Assembly (NCBI GenBank): GCA_028023455.1
Contig: JAQFVV010000012.1
Location: 14,770,364 to 14,834,363, forward strand
Length of the DNA stretch: 64,000 nucleotides
Source: Epiperipatus broadwayi
Lineage: Eukaryota; Onychophora; Udeonychophora; Euonychophora; Peripatidae
Direction of reading: 5' to 3'
Shown here: one piece after another, positions 23,601-34,275 of the stretch
Layout of the letters: every line of letters begins with the position of its first letter
Numbering within the stretch: the first letter of the stretch is position 1
Translations under genes and position numbers: made by a program
Notes under the pieces: model-generated
The model's database searches: none
What the model was told of the DNA's origin: nothing
What the model saw: the letters and a program-made list of their open reading frames with translations, nothing else

Positions 23601-24060
23601 ATGCAACTCCTCTGGATTCTTATTTGGCCGCCCCTGCTGGATTCATTTTTGAACTTTTTGGAACCCATGATCATTTGTGGTCCACTCGGCCACTGATTTA
23701 CTGTTCAGTAGTGTATTTGTCCCTAAATCAATCATGTTAACTGACCTACTCGCTGTAGTTACCTTGTCTGCAGGCAAATGACTTGATGCATGGGAAACAA
23801 CTTGTTTTCCCTCACTGTATTGTAGTGTAAAATTATACCCTGATAAAAAATTGAACCACCTCAGTATACATGGTAAGGCATGCTGAGGGATTCCTTTGTT
23901 GGTTGCAAAGATGCCCAATAAGGGTCTGTGATCTATTTGCAGTATGAATGCTCTACCATAAAGATAGTCATGAAATTTTTTAATGCCATTGATCAAAACC
24001 AGAGCCTCTCTATCAATCAGGGTATAATTTTTCTCAGCCTTCGAGAGATACTTTGATGTA
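23600..24060 (-). pseudogene. Gypsy-2 RNase H
   Basis: The frame 23643-23996 contains 'GIKKFHDYLYGRAFILQIDH' followed by 'RPLLGIF', the classic 'KFH-YLYGR-F---TDHKPL--IF' segment in which Asp of the DH pair is a metal ligand. It continues to 'RWFNFLSGYNFTLQYSEGKQ' and 'SHASSHLP', matching 'RW---L--Y-F---Y--G---ANADALSRLP'. The N-terminal part with the first two acidic ligands (…TCDASPVQTGVVLSH) lies at the end of the neighbouring frame (about 24085-24150). A frame break separates the two. Confidence 0.88.
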
Positions 24061-24077
24061 AAGGCAATAGGGTAGTG

Positions 24078-25000
24078 TTACTCATTATCATTCCTATGGG
24101 ACAACACCACCCCTGTTTGTACTGGTGATGCATCGCATGTTAGTACCAGCACCTTTTCCAGGTCAAACTGTGCCAGCACCACAGTATCAGATATTAGATT
24201 TTTTAATTTTTTCAAAGGCATTATAATGATTACAGTCCCACTTCCAGACTGTTTTTTTATCCAGTAGTCTGTATGGTGGTTCAGCTGCCTCAGTTTTATG
24301 GTATAAAAATCCTTCCTAGTAATATATGAATCCCAAGAAGAACAGTAATTTTTTCTTGTTACTTGGTGTTTTGGCTTTTTAATTGCCATAACTTTCTTTT
24401 GAGTATGATGAATGCCACTTTTATCTATCCTAAATCCTAAAAACTCAAGTTCATTGGCATTGAATATGCACTCATCCAAGTTTATTCTTATGCCTGATGC
24501 TTTGAACTTATCAAGGAGTTTTTTAGTGGAACTCCAGAGCAGTTCTGGAGTCCAAGCCACCAGTAAGTAATCATCAAAGTAAGGTAGAGTCCCTGTTATT
24601 TCAGCAGCCAGTTGATTCATGACTCTTTGGAATATAGCTGGGGTGACCAATATACCAAAAGGTAACTGGTCCATCTTAAATAAGCCTTTATGAGTTATTA
24701 TTGACAAGCTCTTGCTATTTGATCATCGACTGGCAGCTGCAAGTATGCATGTTTCAAGTCAATTTTAGTAAAAACTCTTCCACCTGACAGTGAATATTTT
24801 AACATGTTTTTCTCACCTTGGATAGGATTTGCTTAACTGATGGTGGTGGATAATTATCCAATGCTAGCACTTTGTTAATCGTGCATCGATAATCCCACAC
24901 ATCACTATTTTCTTTTATGATTGGGACTATTGGGGTGGTCCATTCTGAGTACAATATGGCTCTATGACCCCATTTGCCTCCCACCTTTCAAGCTCTGACA
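24078..25000 (-). pseudogene. Gypsy-2 reverse transcriptase
   Basis: Frames 24799-24984 and 24078-24707 together cover the RT. The first has 'SEWTTPIVPIIKENSDV' and 'YRCTINKVL', the fingers. The second has 'KGLFKMDQLPFGILVTPAIF' and 'YFDDYLLVAWT', the catalytic loop (Y-DD), then 'NANELEFLGFRID', the thumb-side motif. A stop and frame change fall between them near 24710-24800, removing the continuity of the LDL--AY motif. The catalytic Asp pair is intact. Confidence 0.92.
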
Positions 25001-25443
25001 ACTTTAGCTCTCAAGGCCAGTGGCAGTAATCTGCACCGACAACTGATCGGTTTTATCTCTTTATTCAGCAGTAAGAGAATTGGTTGTCCTAAATACAGAC
25101 CTAGATCTTTCTTGAAAACTTCAGGGTAATCATTCTTTAATTTATTTACAGTTGTGACGTAGTTGAACTTTGTCACTGCAAACCCTAAGTGACTGAACCA
25201 GTCATGACTTAATAAAGTCATCAGATACCCTACCAGTAATAGATATGTAGTTTTATTAGACTCTGGCACTTTGATTATTGTCTGACCCAAGAGTTTTATT
25301 TTCTTGCCCAGATAGTCTGTGATAGCCTTGCTGCTAGGATGCAGCTTATACTTTTTATTTTTATTAAATGATAGCCCAGGCCTTTTTTGACACAATGGAC
25401 ATTGCTGACCCTGTAACCAGCTCCATTGTGACTGGCATATCAT
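24988..25443 (-). pseudogene. Gypsy-2 protease to RT linker
   Basis: The open frame contains a truncated protease C-terminus: 'LLVGYLMTLLSHDWFSHLGF' corresponds to the 'LLG-DWL---G' end of Gypsy proteases. It is followed by 'LKNDYPEVFKKDLGLYLGQP', the standard 'YPEVF---LG----' linker before RT, and by 'CRCRLLPLALRAKV', matching 'R-RPVP-ALR--V'. The catalytic DTG part upstream is not recognisable, lying in a disrupted area near 25440-25520. Confidence 0.82.
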
Positions 25444-25521
25444 TAATGAATTAAGATTATGTGTTTAAATACCAGTTCATCACTCTTGATATTGTTTATG
25501 GAGGCAACTTGTTTCTTTTCG

Positions 25522-25731
25522 TTAAGATTGCCTTTGGTATGTTTCAGAATGGGTTTTTCCATTCTCTATTGTCATTTTCATTCTCATATTGGCTACTTGT
25601 CTTTTCATCTTTAGACAAGCAGCTCTTATATGCCTGATTCGCTTGCAAAATGAACACACAGTATAGCGGTGTGGACATTCTGTTTGTGCATGCATCGGTT
25701 CATTACACCTATAACAACGCTTATCACTCAT
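25522..25731 (-). pseudogene. Gypsy-2 nucleocapsid CCHC region
   Basis: The frame reads 'CYRCNEPMHAQTEC' followed after a few residues by 'CSFCKRIRHIRAAC'. These are two zinc knuckles of the C-x2-C-x4-H-x4-C form, which bind element RNA in gag. Both sets of four zinc ligands are complete. The flanking frame is basic, as usual for nucleocapsid. A frame shift separates this from the gag capsid frame. Confidence 0.92.
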
Positions 25732-25879
25732 TGTTGTTGAACTAACTGAATGCTTGACCTACTTGATCTTCTGTTCTATTTTTTTAATGGTAAAATTTAT
25801 TTTCTTTTAATGGCCTCGTTTGACATGTTATAGATTCTGTCTATGTAGCTTGAGCTATAGCCGTTTCAAAGTCTATATC

Positions 25880-26324
25880 TAGTGTCATTAATAATTTGAG
25901 TCTTAAATTATGATCGCTCATACCACAAATGAAATGATCGTGAAATGCTTCAGTTAATAACTCTTTGAAATCGCATGAGTGCCAATTCCTGGATTCGCAA
26001 CTCTATAGCCTTTTCACCCTCTGCTTGGATACAGAGATTGAAATAATACCTCTGCATTATTGTTAGCAGTTTGGGGGAGAAGTATTCTGTGAGTATCGCC
26101 AACGCCTTCTCAAAATCCAAGTCAGACGGTGTTTCTGACCCAACTTGAGACTTTAGAATACTATATGTCTGTGATCCGATTATTGTCAACAGTATGGCTA
26201 ATTTTATTTCAGACTTCTTAATCTGATTAGCCTGCATATAAAAAATTAGTCGCTCTTTGTAGATTGACCAGTTCTCGGGGCAGCCTGAGTCAAAAGCTTC
26301 CATTGAGCCAATTATATTAGCCAT
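25880..26324 (-). pseudogene. Gypsy-2 gag (capsid N-terminal part)
   Basis: The frame starts with ATG at 26324 (MANIIGSMEAFD), a common start in this clade of Gypsy gags, where an early 'F-----W--Y--RL--Y---N' stretch follows; here it is 'WSIYKERLIFYMQAN'. It runs through 'LLTIIGSQTYSILKSQVGSE' and 'ILTEYFSPKLLTIMQRYYFN', the capsid helices. A frameshift near 25950 moves on to a frame with 'HFICGMSDHNLRLKLLMTLD' before the CCHC domain, the expected C-terminal capsid helix. The ATG was chosen because it opens the frame just after the leader. Confidence 0.88.
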
Positions 26325-26329
26325 TCTTT

Positions 26330-27045
26330 ATTTTTTTCTGGTATAACATGAGAAAAGTATCTATTTCCTATTTATTGCGAATTACCATTTGATACTGTTA
26401 TTTTGACAGAACTTTTACTCCAACAGGATGAGCTTCTGTCTTTTTATTTTTTTTAGAATGCCAGTTTTGATTGGTTTATGAACTGCCAATCGTGTTTCTA
26501 GTCATTTTCTTTAACCATCTTGAAAAAAAACTTTTTCACAATATGCCGAATCTGTATTTTATACGAATTGCAATGAAATATTTAATTATCTCCATAAGAA
26601 AATATGACAACTGCCTAAAATTGTGTATTCGTGTATTTTTCCTACCGTGGGGAAAAAATATTTTAATCTAACTACGTCAAATTTAATTGGATTGAGCAGT
26701 TTTTTTTTTTGTTTTTACAAATACTAATGAATGTATACAACCACATACACCTGTTTATTTTTTTTTTTTTTGTTATTTTTCCAGAAGTGAGAAAAAATGT
26801 CACTTTGTCTGACTGTGTCAAATTCAGTAAGCTTGGTCAGACATTTGTGTTTTTCCAGCCATGGGGAAAAAAATTCTTTAGTTGTACTGCACCAGAATCT
26901 GTTGACTTGGGCAGTATTTATGTGTGATTTAATAAAAAAAAAAAAAAATCTCACAAGTACACACTCATGTGTTTATGCTCTTATTTTTTTCACAGCCATG
27001 GGGGAAAGTAAAAAAATTCTTTTGTCTGATTGCAACAAAATCTGG
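26330..27045 (-). repeat. Gypsy-2 leader with degenerate 80-140-bp repeats
   Basis: Between gag and the 5' LTR the plus strand shows at least four related copies, starting near 26633, 26775, 26850 and 26982. Each has a T-rich run, a ccatggggaaaa-like block, then ttctttngtctgactg-type sequence and caaaatctg--g-ttggtcag-like sequence. The last copy abuts the LTR, whose own first bases (tgtttggtctgg) resemble the end of the unit. No coding sequence is expected here. Confidence 0.65.
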
Positions 27046-27569
27046 TGTTTGGTCTGGATTAAAGACCCAACCTACAGAAAAAAATACTAGCACCAATATC
27101 ATAATTAATATATTAGCTATATTTACATATATCTAATACAGAATAATATAGTTCTACTGTGAACTCTTAGTTCCGAGTCTTCACAATTTATCACTTTCAG
27201 CTACACCTGATAGCTTCCCTCACGAGTAAGGAGAATGACTCTTCTGGCAGTACCAGACAGCTTGCCTTGAGTTGGCAGCTGCATAGACAAATAGCGTATT
27301 GCTATCGTAAGGATACTTACTGCTGTTTAGGTTAGCAGGGCAGACATTCTCTGCCATTTCCTCCAAAAGGCTGACCATTTACAGTCAGATCCCTGACTTC
27401 ACTGGAGCATTTGGATTCAGCGATCATCATTTTTTAGGTCTGTACTAATCACTGGCTATATGTTTAGCTGTATATCAGCCTATTGGCCAACAGCCAATAA
27501 TGCTTAATCCAATCAGATAAAAAAGGAATCTGGAAAAGTCTCCTTTTGAGGAAAAGGAAAACTATAACA
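27046..27569 (-). repeat. Gypsy-2 5' LTR
   Basis: Starts tgtttggtctgg and ends actataaca on the plus strand, giving the usual TG…CA ends in either orientation. It matches 21867-22473 over nearly its whole length. Confidence 0.92.
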
Positions 27570-30500
27570 GTAAGCAATGTCAGTTAATCAATACATTTTC
27601 TTATTATCACTTTTTTCACAATAAAGTGTCTCAAATGTTAACTGGCATTATCAGATAACTAAGTTATGTGAATGTCCGTATCAATGTGTACAGAGTGGAA
27701 AAAGTTTTTGTGAAATATTACAATATCAAAATCGTGAAGATTTGTACATTAAAGCAATTAGAATTTGAGAATTTAGATGGCAAAATTTTAAGACCAATAT
27801 GAGCAAAACATATTATCTTCAAAGAATTGTTTTCTGGAATATAATCTGTTCTGCAATACTATCTAGATCCTTTTATATTTTGTGATTTTTCTTACTACTA
27901 TAATAATCATAATTTCTAATTGAAGTATTAGTAGTTTGATCTAGTATTTTTGAAATGTGGAGAAAGTGTTTCTTAAGTTTTGATAATTAGATCACTTTCA
28001 ATAGATATAATGCATACACTTGCAATATAAGTTGGAAATCCTTGATATCAGTGATATTTTATGACTCAGTTATGGAGAAATTAAAATTAAGCAACATCAT
28101 GTTATTTTATTCAAGAAGAATTCAGGAGCTAATGAAGGTACTACAACGATAAGATTCAAATCAGACATGAAACCAGTTATCATATGTATGTGATAAAAAA
28201 AAAAAAAATTCTATAGTAAACTGCAAGAGATACTCAAGGAAATAAAAAATATGATGAAGATCATGAAAAATATAAGTGCTAAAATAACTGATGACAAAAT
28301 TGAATGTCTATTAAACAAGAAATAAAAATAAATAGTAAAAGAAAGAGTTTGAATAATCTTTAAGAGAATGTTCAAACTTATAATCTGACCATCAAAGATC
28401 AGTTGGATTTATCATGGCTATCACATAGAAAATTTAATAATTACACAAGTAGAAAAAAATGTTATAAATAAAATATTGATAGAGAACATTATATAATAGG
28501 AGCCAGAATGTTAAATAATAAACTTTGTACAATGAAATTATTATTTTTATTTATTTTTGTTCAAAAACAAAAAAAAAAAAAATTTAAGTTCATGAATCAC
28601 TTTTGAGAATGTAATAATTTATTTAATAAAACTGGTATTAATATCAAATGGAGGGGAAGGGGGCATCATCACAAAATCCTGTGAAAATATTCTTGTATTA
28701 ATAGATCATATAGAAAAGAATGGATTCCTCAAGATATGTAGAGCATAGTCTAGAAATAAAAAAAAACATTGAAACCAACCCTAAATGAGATGGAAATAAA
28801 AAATACAAGGGTGCAGATGAATTAATATTTACATATTTAAATAAATAAGTGAAGAAAAGATTCAGGAAAGATAAACCTTGTAAATAGTGCGGACAAAGAG
28901 CACAATTATAATTTAGTTCTGATAGAAACAACTTGTAAATAGTGCGGACAAAGAGCACAATTATAATTTAGTTCTGGTAGAAACAAAAAACATAAATTTA
29001 TAGTAAATAAATTAACTAGAAAATTTTTTATAGCAATAATCAGAAAAAATCAAGAACAGAAAGTTATTCATTTCATCAGAACCAAATGCAAAAATGTTGA
29101 ATTATAACCTGAATGTTTTGACTTTGTTTAGAATATTTGATTATGATGATGATGTTGAACTCAATAACTTTGATCTAGATATCAGCATTAATTTAAATTT
29201 TCATACTAGAATGAAGTAATTTAGGCTATTAGATTAGAAGAATGGCAAAATACCAGATCAAAACAAATCATGTGCAGTTGAGCTATTACTATTGTTATTG
29301 ACTACTGACATCAGACCAATAGAAAAAAGAATGATCAAGTTTTCCAAAAAAAAAAAAAAAGATAAAGATAAATTATTAATACAAAAATTACTAAGAAATT
29401 ACATTGCTAACATTACTGATGATATCTAAAAAAAATTCTGAATCATGTATTTTTAGAAAAATTGAAGAGATTTAATGACAATGAGACATAAAATGATCAT
29501 TAATTCACTTCACATATCATCATGCTATAAAACACTGAAAAGTAATTTTACAAATATTATTCATCATGATAATATATCTAAATAGAAAACAAGAAATACT
29601 AGCAAGCCTTTCCTTTTAGAGAATTATTGAAAATGCGACATAGATGCTTCATCTTTGCTACTAATAATAGTTTTACATCTGACAAATGCGTAAGGCTATT
29701 CAGTAGCTTTGTAATAATTATCTATAGCTAATAAACAGGTTTGAGGACATGTCTAGTTAATAAAACATGACAAACTAATTTTAACTATTTGATTCTCACT
29801 GATCCATATTGGAAAAAAAAAAAAAAAACCTGAGAAAATTGGTGTAAAGTCATGAAGTGAGATTATATATGGCACAAGATTGAGCTATATTGATATAATC
29901 TGATGCAGCCCTATTTCTCTACATGAGAAATTAAAGGATGATAACAATAATTATCTTACAATAAAATAAAATAAAAATCTTTCTATTTATTTTTAAATGT
30001 ATTATATTTTAAAAATTCAATCTATTTATTCTTGAAATGACTAAGAATATCAATCTGCCAATCTAACATCAAAGATCCAAAAGATTTACATTTTAAAAAT
30101 ATAAAGACTAGATTTCTGTGAAAAATAAAATTTCTCAAACATTCAATAAACATGCTATAAAACATTAGGCTTTGGACAAAAAATAAAATTCTGAGAACTT
30201 TAAACAATAATAATATATGGTGAATTTCATTATTCTTAGTTGACATAATAGGACTTCAATAAATAATCAGAGTATAACTTGTCTTGATGCCTCCTTCCAT
30301 TATGCATCATTTCCATCAAATCAATGCTGAGGGAAATAATATCTTAAATATTAGATTGAACTGAATTAATAATTAGATGAAGATGCAAGATTGTAAATTT
30401 CAAACTTTTCCATATTTTAATTAATCCTATATTTTAAAATAATTTATAAATAAAATTTCAATATAGTTTCCTTATGCATACTTTATTATTAATTAATTTA

Positions 30501-30760
30501 AACATTATACATAAAGTAATTGAATGGTTTATTGCTTGGCATTTCATAAAAAGTATGTGCCCAGAAATAACAGAGCTGGACTACAGTGAATGGACATTGA
30601 ATTTCAGATTCTGCTATTGCACCAAATCCATACAGGCAAACATTTTATTTGTGCTGAATTTTTAAAAAAATATATTTTAAAGGTATTTTTTTTCATTTAT
30701 AAAGCTTGATGTCAGTAGTCCAATACCATGGAACAGCTTCAATAAGCCAAATGCACCAGC
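27570..30760. other. AT-rich intronic stretch with weak coding echoes
   Basis: No supported gene. Around 28400-28470 and 28860-28990 there are faint zinc-knuckle-like residues, and at 28649-28664 a purine run (tggaggggaaggggg); these may be remains of another retroelement but are too decayed to call. Poly(A) runs occur near 28200, 28570, 29345 and 29815. Confidence 0.45.
28877..28986. repeat. 55-bp tandem duplication, one mismatch
   Basis: Units 28877-28931 and 28932-28986 both read cttgtaaatagtgcggacaaagagc…; the only difference I see is gatag versus ggtag near the end. It is a recent local duplication. Confidence 0.97.
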
Positions 30761-31298
30761 TGTATACACATCAATAATTTATTATGGAATAAATTACATG
30801 AATCAAAGAATAAATTTAACAACTAGAGTTTATTTACTCTATAAATATAAAATATTAATAAATAATATATTTTAAGTAATTCAATTAGCTTGCTTGCTAG
30901 TTGTTTTACAGCAAACACACATGTAAATAAAATTAGGGAATCTTCTTGTATTCTCTCATTACTGTACACTTCATTGTACTATTCTTTACACACATTTTTT
31001 CATGCTAATGCACACACTACTGCATGAACACTTTATTTCATAGTAATACACTGCTACTACTACATATACACATGGCTAATTTTAGTATTTATGTTAGCTT
31101 CACTTAATTTGCAAGATCAATTCAAATTTACATACTTTTGCAAATTAGCATGTTTTTGTTAATCTGTGTATTGACATAACGTAATTTTCTGGAGTGTAGT
31201 TTATTTACTTCCTATCCAACCAACATACATATACACACTACAAAAACATTTTAATAACAACTTTACAAATATATGTATACATTTAATTGGACATGATA
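30761..31298 (-). repeat. Gypsy-3 3' LTR
   Basis: Matches 40044-40575: both include tcaataatttattatggaataaatta, a 'cttgcttg' stretch, catagtaata/gcactgctactrc, and ttggacatga at the end. Borders are approximate. Confidence 0.88.
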
Positions 31299-31359
31299 AA
31301 ACACTCTAGAAAATAGTGCACAGTTTAATTGCATATATAGACTTTTAATTTCTGTGGCC

Positions 31360-31850
31360 TTCTCCCCTGACTCATCTAGGACGAGGTAATGCCCACTCTT
31401 CCTCAATCCATTAGCCATTCTTGAATTTGCAAGTACATCAAAAGGATTTACTTCTTCATTTAATTTAGTTCTGGATATCTCTTCTGCTTAAGTTTCAGAT
31501 GAGTTATGATCATCTTCATTTTCTTATACAAAATCAGACATAATAGATCTAGGACAACTCGTATTTTCATTTATTTTACTCAAGTGAAAACAGCTTGTAA
31601 TATGGTAAATATGTTTTCTAATTTCTTGACTATCAATCAATTGTATTGTATATAATGGAAAATTTATTGATCCAGTTACTATTTGCCATTTCTTTCTTAG
31701 CATATCACATATCGAAACTGCTTCTCCTAGAATAACTTTGACATTTTCATTGTCTCCTTGTTCTTTTTCAGGATCAGTATAAAGATAAGAGTTCTAAATT
31801 TCAGTTCATCAATATTTCTACTTGCGTTTTTTTAGTAACTGTATTTAGCA
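31360..31850 (-). pseudogene. Gypsy-3 integrase C-terminal segment
   Basis: On the minus strand the sequence reads 'GDNENVKVILGEAVSICDML', then 'KKWQIVTGSINFPLYTIQL' and 'RKHIYHI'. This follows the 'GD-V-VR--------W--G-I----G---Y-V------RRH-DQ-R' chromodomain-like C-terminal region of Gypsy integrases. An acidic tail (ENEDDHNSSET) and 'RMANGLRKSGHYLV' follow towards the LTR. It is separated from the catalytic core by the Penelope-like insertion. A few stops are present. Confidence 0.65.
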
Positions 31851-32089
31851 TCTAATGTTAATAAAACATGGCAATTATCAGCATTTCACAAATATCTGTA
31901 TATTTCATCTCATTTAATAAATATAGCTTAACTTCGCACTATATGTAAAATATATAATTGTTAATTAGAGAAGATATTAATTAGTATTAAAGTTTATCGG
32001 CTTAACGTTTTCGAGGATCCATGCCTCATATTCATAGCCTTCATAAAATGTATAATAAAATATGCAAATACAAATATTCAAATAAGCTA

Positions 32090-32440
32090 GTATTACGTGG
32101 CCCATTTCTTCGAGATCTCGAAGCAAGTGTCCTTTCTATTAATGGCATGGATGTTTCCATTGATGTAAAATGCCTCCTTTATTTTTCTTTTGTGATCATT
32201 TGATTCTGAGCACAATATTATGGGATTGGCGGGTGTGAAGTTGTATCCAGATTGTTTAGCATGCTCCAAGAATACAGAGGACGTGTTGCTGTTTTTCTGA
32301 GCTCTGTTAAATGTGTAAATATGTTGACCCAGTCTAGTATTGATTGTAGCTTTCGTTTCACCATAATATATAGCATGGCATCCAGCCTGAGGTCAGGCAA
32401 TAGAGTACACCACGTGTGGGGTGAACGATCGATCAATGTG
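32090..32440 (-). pseudogene. Penelope-like GIY-YIG endonuclease domain
   Basis: After a frame shift the minus strand reads 'YYGETKATINTRLGQHIYTF', where GIY-YIG nucleases of Penelope-like elements have '(Y/I)-GET-R----RL-EH'; the Arg of the R----RL motif is partly lost. It continues 'FLEHAKQSGYNFTP', matching the 'L-EH---TGH-F' stretch with the conserved His. It ends 'HKRKIKEAFYINGNIHAINR', where the catalytic Glu sits in a 'R---EA--I' context and is present. The upstream 'GV-Y-CLTSGW-PCY' half lies in a different frame, so one indel breaks the domain near 32360. A stop follows WAT. Confidence 0.85.
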
Positions 32441-32676
32441 GTCTTTAGAGTTGTTAAGCAATCTATTAGAATTAGGTGGAGTTCTAACTGCTATGTTAAA
32501 TTTATCGTTTAATGCTTTCATTAGTTTGTTAGATATTTTAGGAATGTAGGGGATTGTTATTCTAGGTAGATTGGTGCGAGGTACATTATTGTTTATTGTA
32601 TTATTAAATTTTATGATTTTATTTTTAATAGCTTTGAATTTGAACCCTGCTGCTAATAGATCTTTAATATAGTTGT

Positions 32677-33492
32677 TTATGTTTTCTTTCCTGTCTGCTT
32701 CATATTTACATAAATGTTTCTAAACAAAAATGCATTAAGGCCAGCAAATTTATGCGATGCAGGTGAGTTAGAGTTAGGGTGGATACAGCTGCGAATTTCA
32801 AATGGTTTAACAATCATTTTGTAATCTATTAAGTGGCGATTTCTCGATAAAGAAAGGTCGAGATATTTAAGTTCTTTATTATTTTCATATGTAATGGTGA
32901 ATGAAAGTTTGGTTAAGTTTTGTAAATCACGTAGTATATTTAAAGTATTATCTTTAGAGGTTATGATAAAGATATCATCCACATAACGAATATATGTAAA
33001 GTCTTGGTTGATATTGTGATATTTTGGAAGGATCGATAGCTCGTATTTATTTAAATATATGCTAGATAAAACACCACTGATAGGAAGGCCCATGGGCCAT
33101 CCATCTTGCATTGTGTACCACTTGTTTTCAAAGAGTGTAAATATATGTGAATCAAGCCATGACAGGAAAGCAATAATGAATTTAACTCTTTCACTAGGGC
33201 AATGTGCTCGCAGTAGCTCTTCGTGTACTATTTGGATAGATGCTTTTCTATTAATTGATCCGTATAGTTCCTTCACATCCATTGTAGCCATAATTGAAGT
33301 CTGAGAGATTTGAGTATTTTTGATTTTGGAGATGAATTGGAGAGACGAGTTTATCGTGTATGAGCCAAAATAAAGGTAATCTATAAGTAATTGATTGATT
33401 AATTTGGCTGCTTCAAAATAATGCACACCACCGAAATCCATCATCAATCTAAGTGGTTCGCCTGCTTTATGTAGTTTTAAATTGGCAAACAT
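32677..33492 (-). pseudogene. Penelope-like reverse transcriptase core
   Basis: A 271-codon frame on the minus strand contains 'SIMATMDVKELYGSI' (the DV--LY-NI motif holding the first catalytic Asp). Next is 'QDGWPMGLPISGVLSSIYL' (the 'G--MG-P-SP-L--I--' region). Last is 'FTYIRYVDDIFII' (the Y-DD loop with both Asp intact), then a 'LKYLDLSLSR' stretch matching 'I-FLDV-I-R'. Penelope-like RTs belong with telomerase-related RTs. This core is open and keeps all catalytic residues, making it the best preserved domain in the window. The annotated ATG is only where the open frame begins; the element's protein starts further upstream, in the next two entries' frames. Confidence 0.93.
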
Positions 33493-33880
33493 TCGGGGGG
33501 TCTAGTGGCAGAAGGGTAAATCCTGTAATATTCGGATTTAGTAATCCCTTTATCCTTGAAAGTCCGAAGCACGTTGTTAATAAATTTATCTCGATCTAGT
33601 TTAATATTAAAAGAGTTATCATGCATCAACTTTAATATTTTAATTTGGTCGTGCATTTTATTTTTATAGTCTGTGTTATTTAGCAAAACAAAATGATTGC
33701 CTTTGTCTTCTTTGAGACAAGTAATATTGTGTGTTTTGAAATATTGTTTGGTATTTAATATACTTTTATTCCATTCTTTTCCTTCTTTATCAACCAAATT
33801 GTTATTTAATAGTTTAGATATATTGGTGATGATAGCATCTCTTTGTATATTGTTAATGAGACTCGCTTCGATGTCTGCTA
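33477..33880 (-). pseudogene. Penelope-like RT N-terminal region
   Basis: The minus-strand frame includes 'ILNTKQYFKTHNITCLKEDK', continued by 'GNHFVLLNNTDYKNKM'. In Penelope-like elements the segment before RT reads 'FLK-HP-IIV-KADKGN-TVVM---DY--KM', so the 'DKGN--V' core and the DY---M spacing match. It then runs 'YYRIYPSATRPPECLPI', where the family has 'Y-L-P---P---YGLPK-HK'. A frame shift at about 33490 links to the RT core. The upstream linker 'LIADIEASLIN' is seen near 33850. Confidence 0.85.
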
Positions 33881-34275
33881 TTAGTTCGAGTTTAGGAGAT
33901 CAACTTCCTCCTACAGATTTCGGTCCGAAGAATAAAATTTTCTTGATTTCATATGGTGGTGTAATTGAAGTTTTGTTAACGAACGCGTCTGTATTAATCG
34001 TATGGCGATACTTATTTTGCTTGATAAGCAAAAAATGTATTTTATTTTCAAATTTTGCTGTATGAAATCTCTCAATTTTATGCAGTTTATCTTGCATCCA
34101 CTGGGGGATTAAGTAGTTCGCAGTCATTTTATTCCATCTGATTGTTTGCTTTTTGAAAGCATCTCTACATCCATATGTTATATGCACCAAAAGCTGTTTC
34201 TGCAATTCATTCTTAATTTTAAAATTATTGTATATTGTTCTATTGATTTTAACCACACAACAATTGGGCATAATA
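33880..34275 (-). pseudogene. Penelope-like N-terminal linker
   Basis: The open frame 33900-34271 is lysine-rich and ends with 'EIKKILFFGPKSVGGS' followed by a stop. This matches the '-E---LSLGPKF-' motif that begins the conserved portion of Penelope-like proteins. The rest (WNKMTANYLIPQWMQDKLHK and similar) is not recognisable but fits the poorly conserved N-terminus. The right border with Gypsy-3 integrase lies close to 34275, so the element may be slightly 5'-truncated. Confidence 0.7.

Larger units (their letters stand above)
21867..27569 (-). mobile_element. Gypsy-2: Ty3/Gypsy retrotransposon with both LTRs
   Basis: Two LTRs of 607 and 524 bp flank minus-strand gag, CCHC, protease, RT, RNase H and integrase remnants in canonical order. 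The domains are the best preserved of the three Gypsy copies but still carry several frameshifts. No exact target-site duplication was visible (gttg left, gtaa right). It lies about 750 bp from the SLC37A3 TM7-TM8 exon and in the same orientation as the gene. Confidence 0.93.
31850..34275 (-). mobile_element. Penelope-like element (RT plus GIY-YIG), nested in Gypsy-3
   Basis: The minus strand encodes, in order, an N-terminal linker region, a Penelope-type reverse transcriptase and a C-terminal GIY-YIG endonuclease. This architecture is characteristic of EN-positive Penelope-like retroelements. Gypsy-3 integrase sequence resumes on both sides, showing that it is an insertion. Its left end contains …acgttttcgagg…, similar to the ends where hammerhead-like motifs sit in other Penelope-like elements. 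Frame breaks occur, but the RT core is a long open frame. Precise ends are not resolved. Confidence 0.9.

Noticed and set aside
26709-27090. Overlapping ORFs on both strands in the Gypsy-2 leader
   Set aside because: They are low-complexity products of T-rich repeats and overlap the LTR; no domain.
28860-28990. 'KPCK-CGQRAQL' as a zinc knuckle
   Set aside because: It contains a stop, lacks the His and last Cys, and the same bases recur in a different frame in the second duplicated unit.
33059-33304. Plus-strand ORFs over the Penelope-like element (also 33697-34065, 34146-34349)
   Set aside because: Antisense shadows of the element's coding strand.
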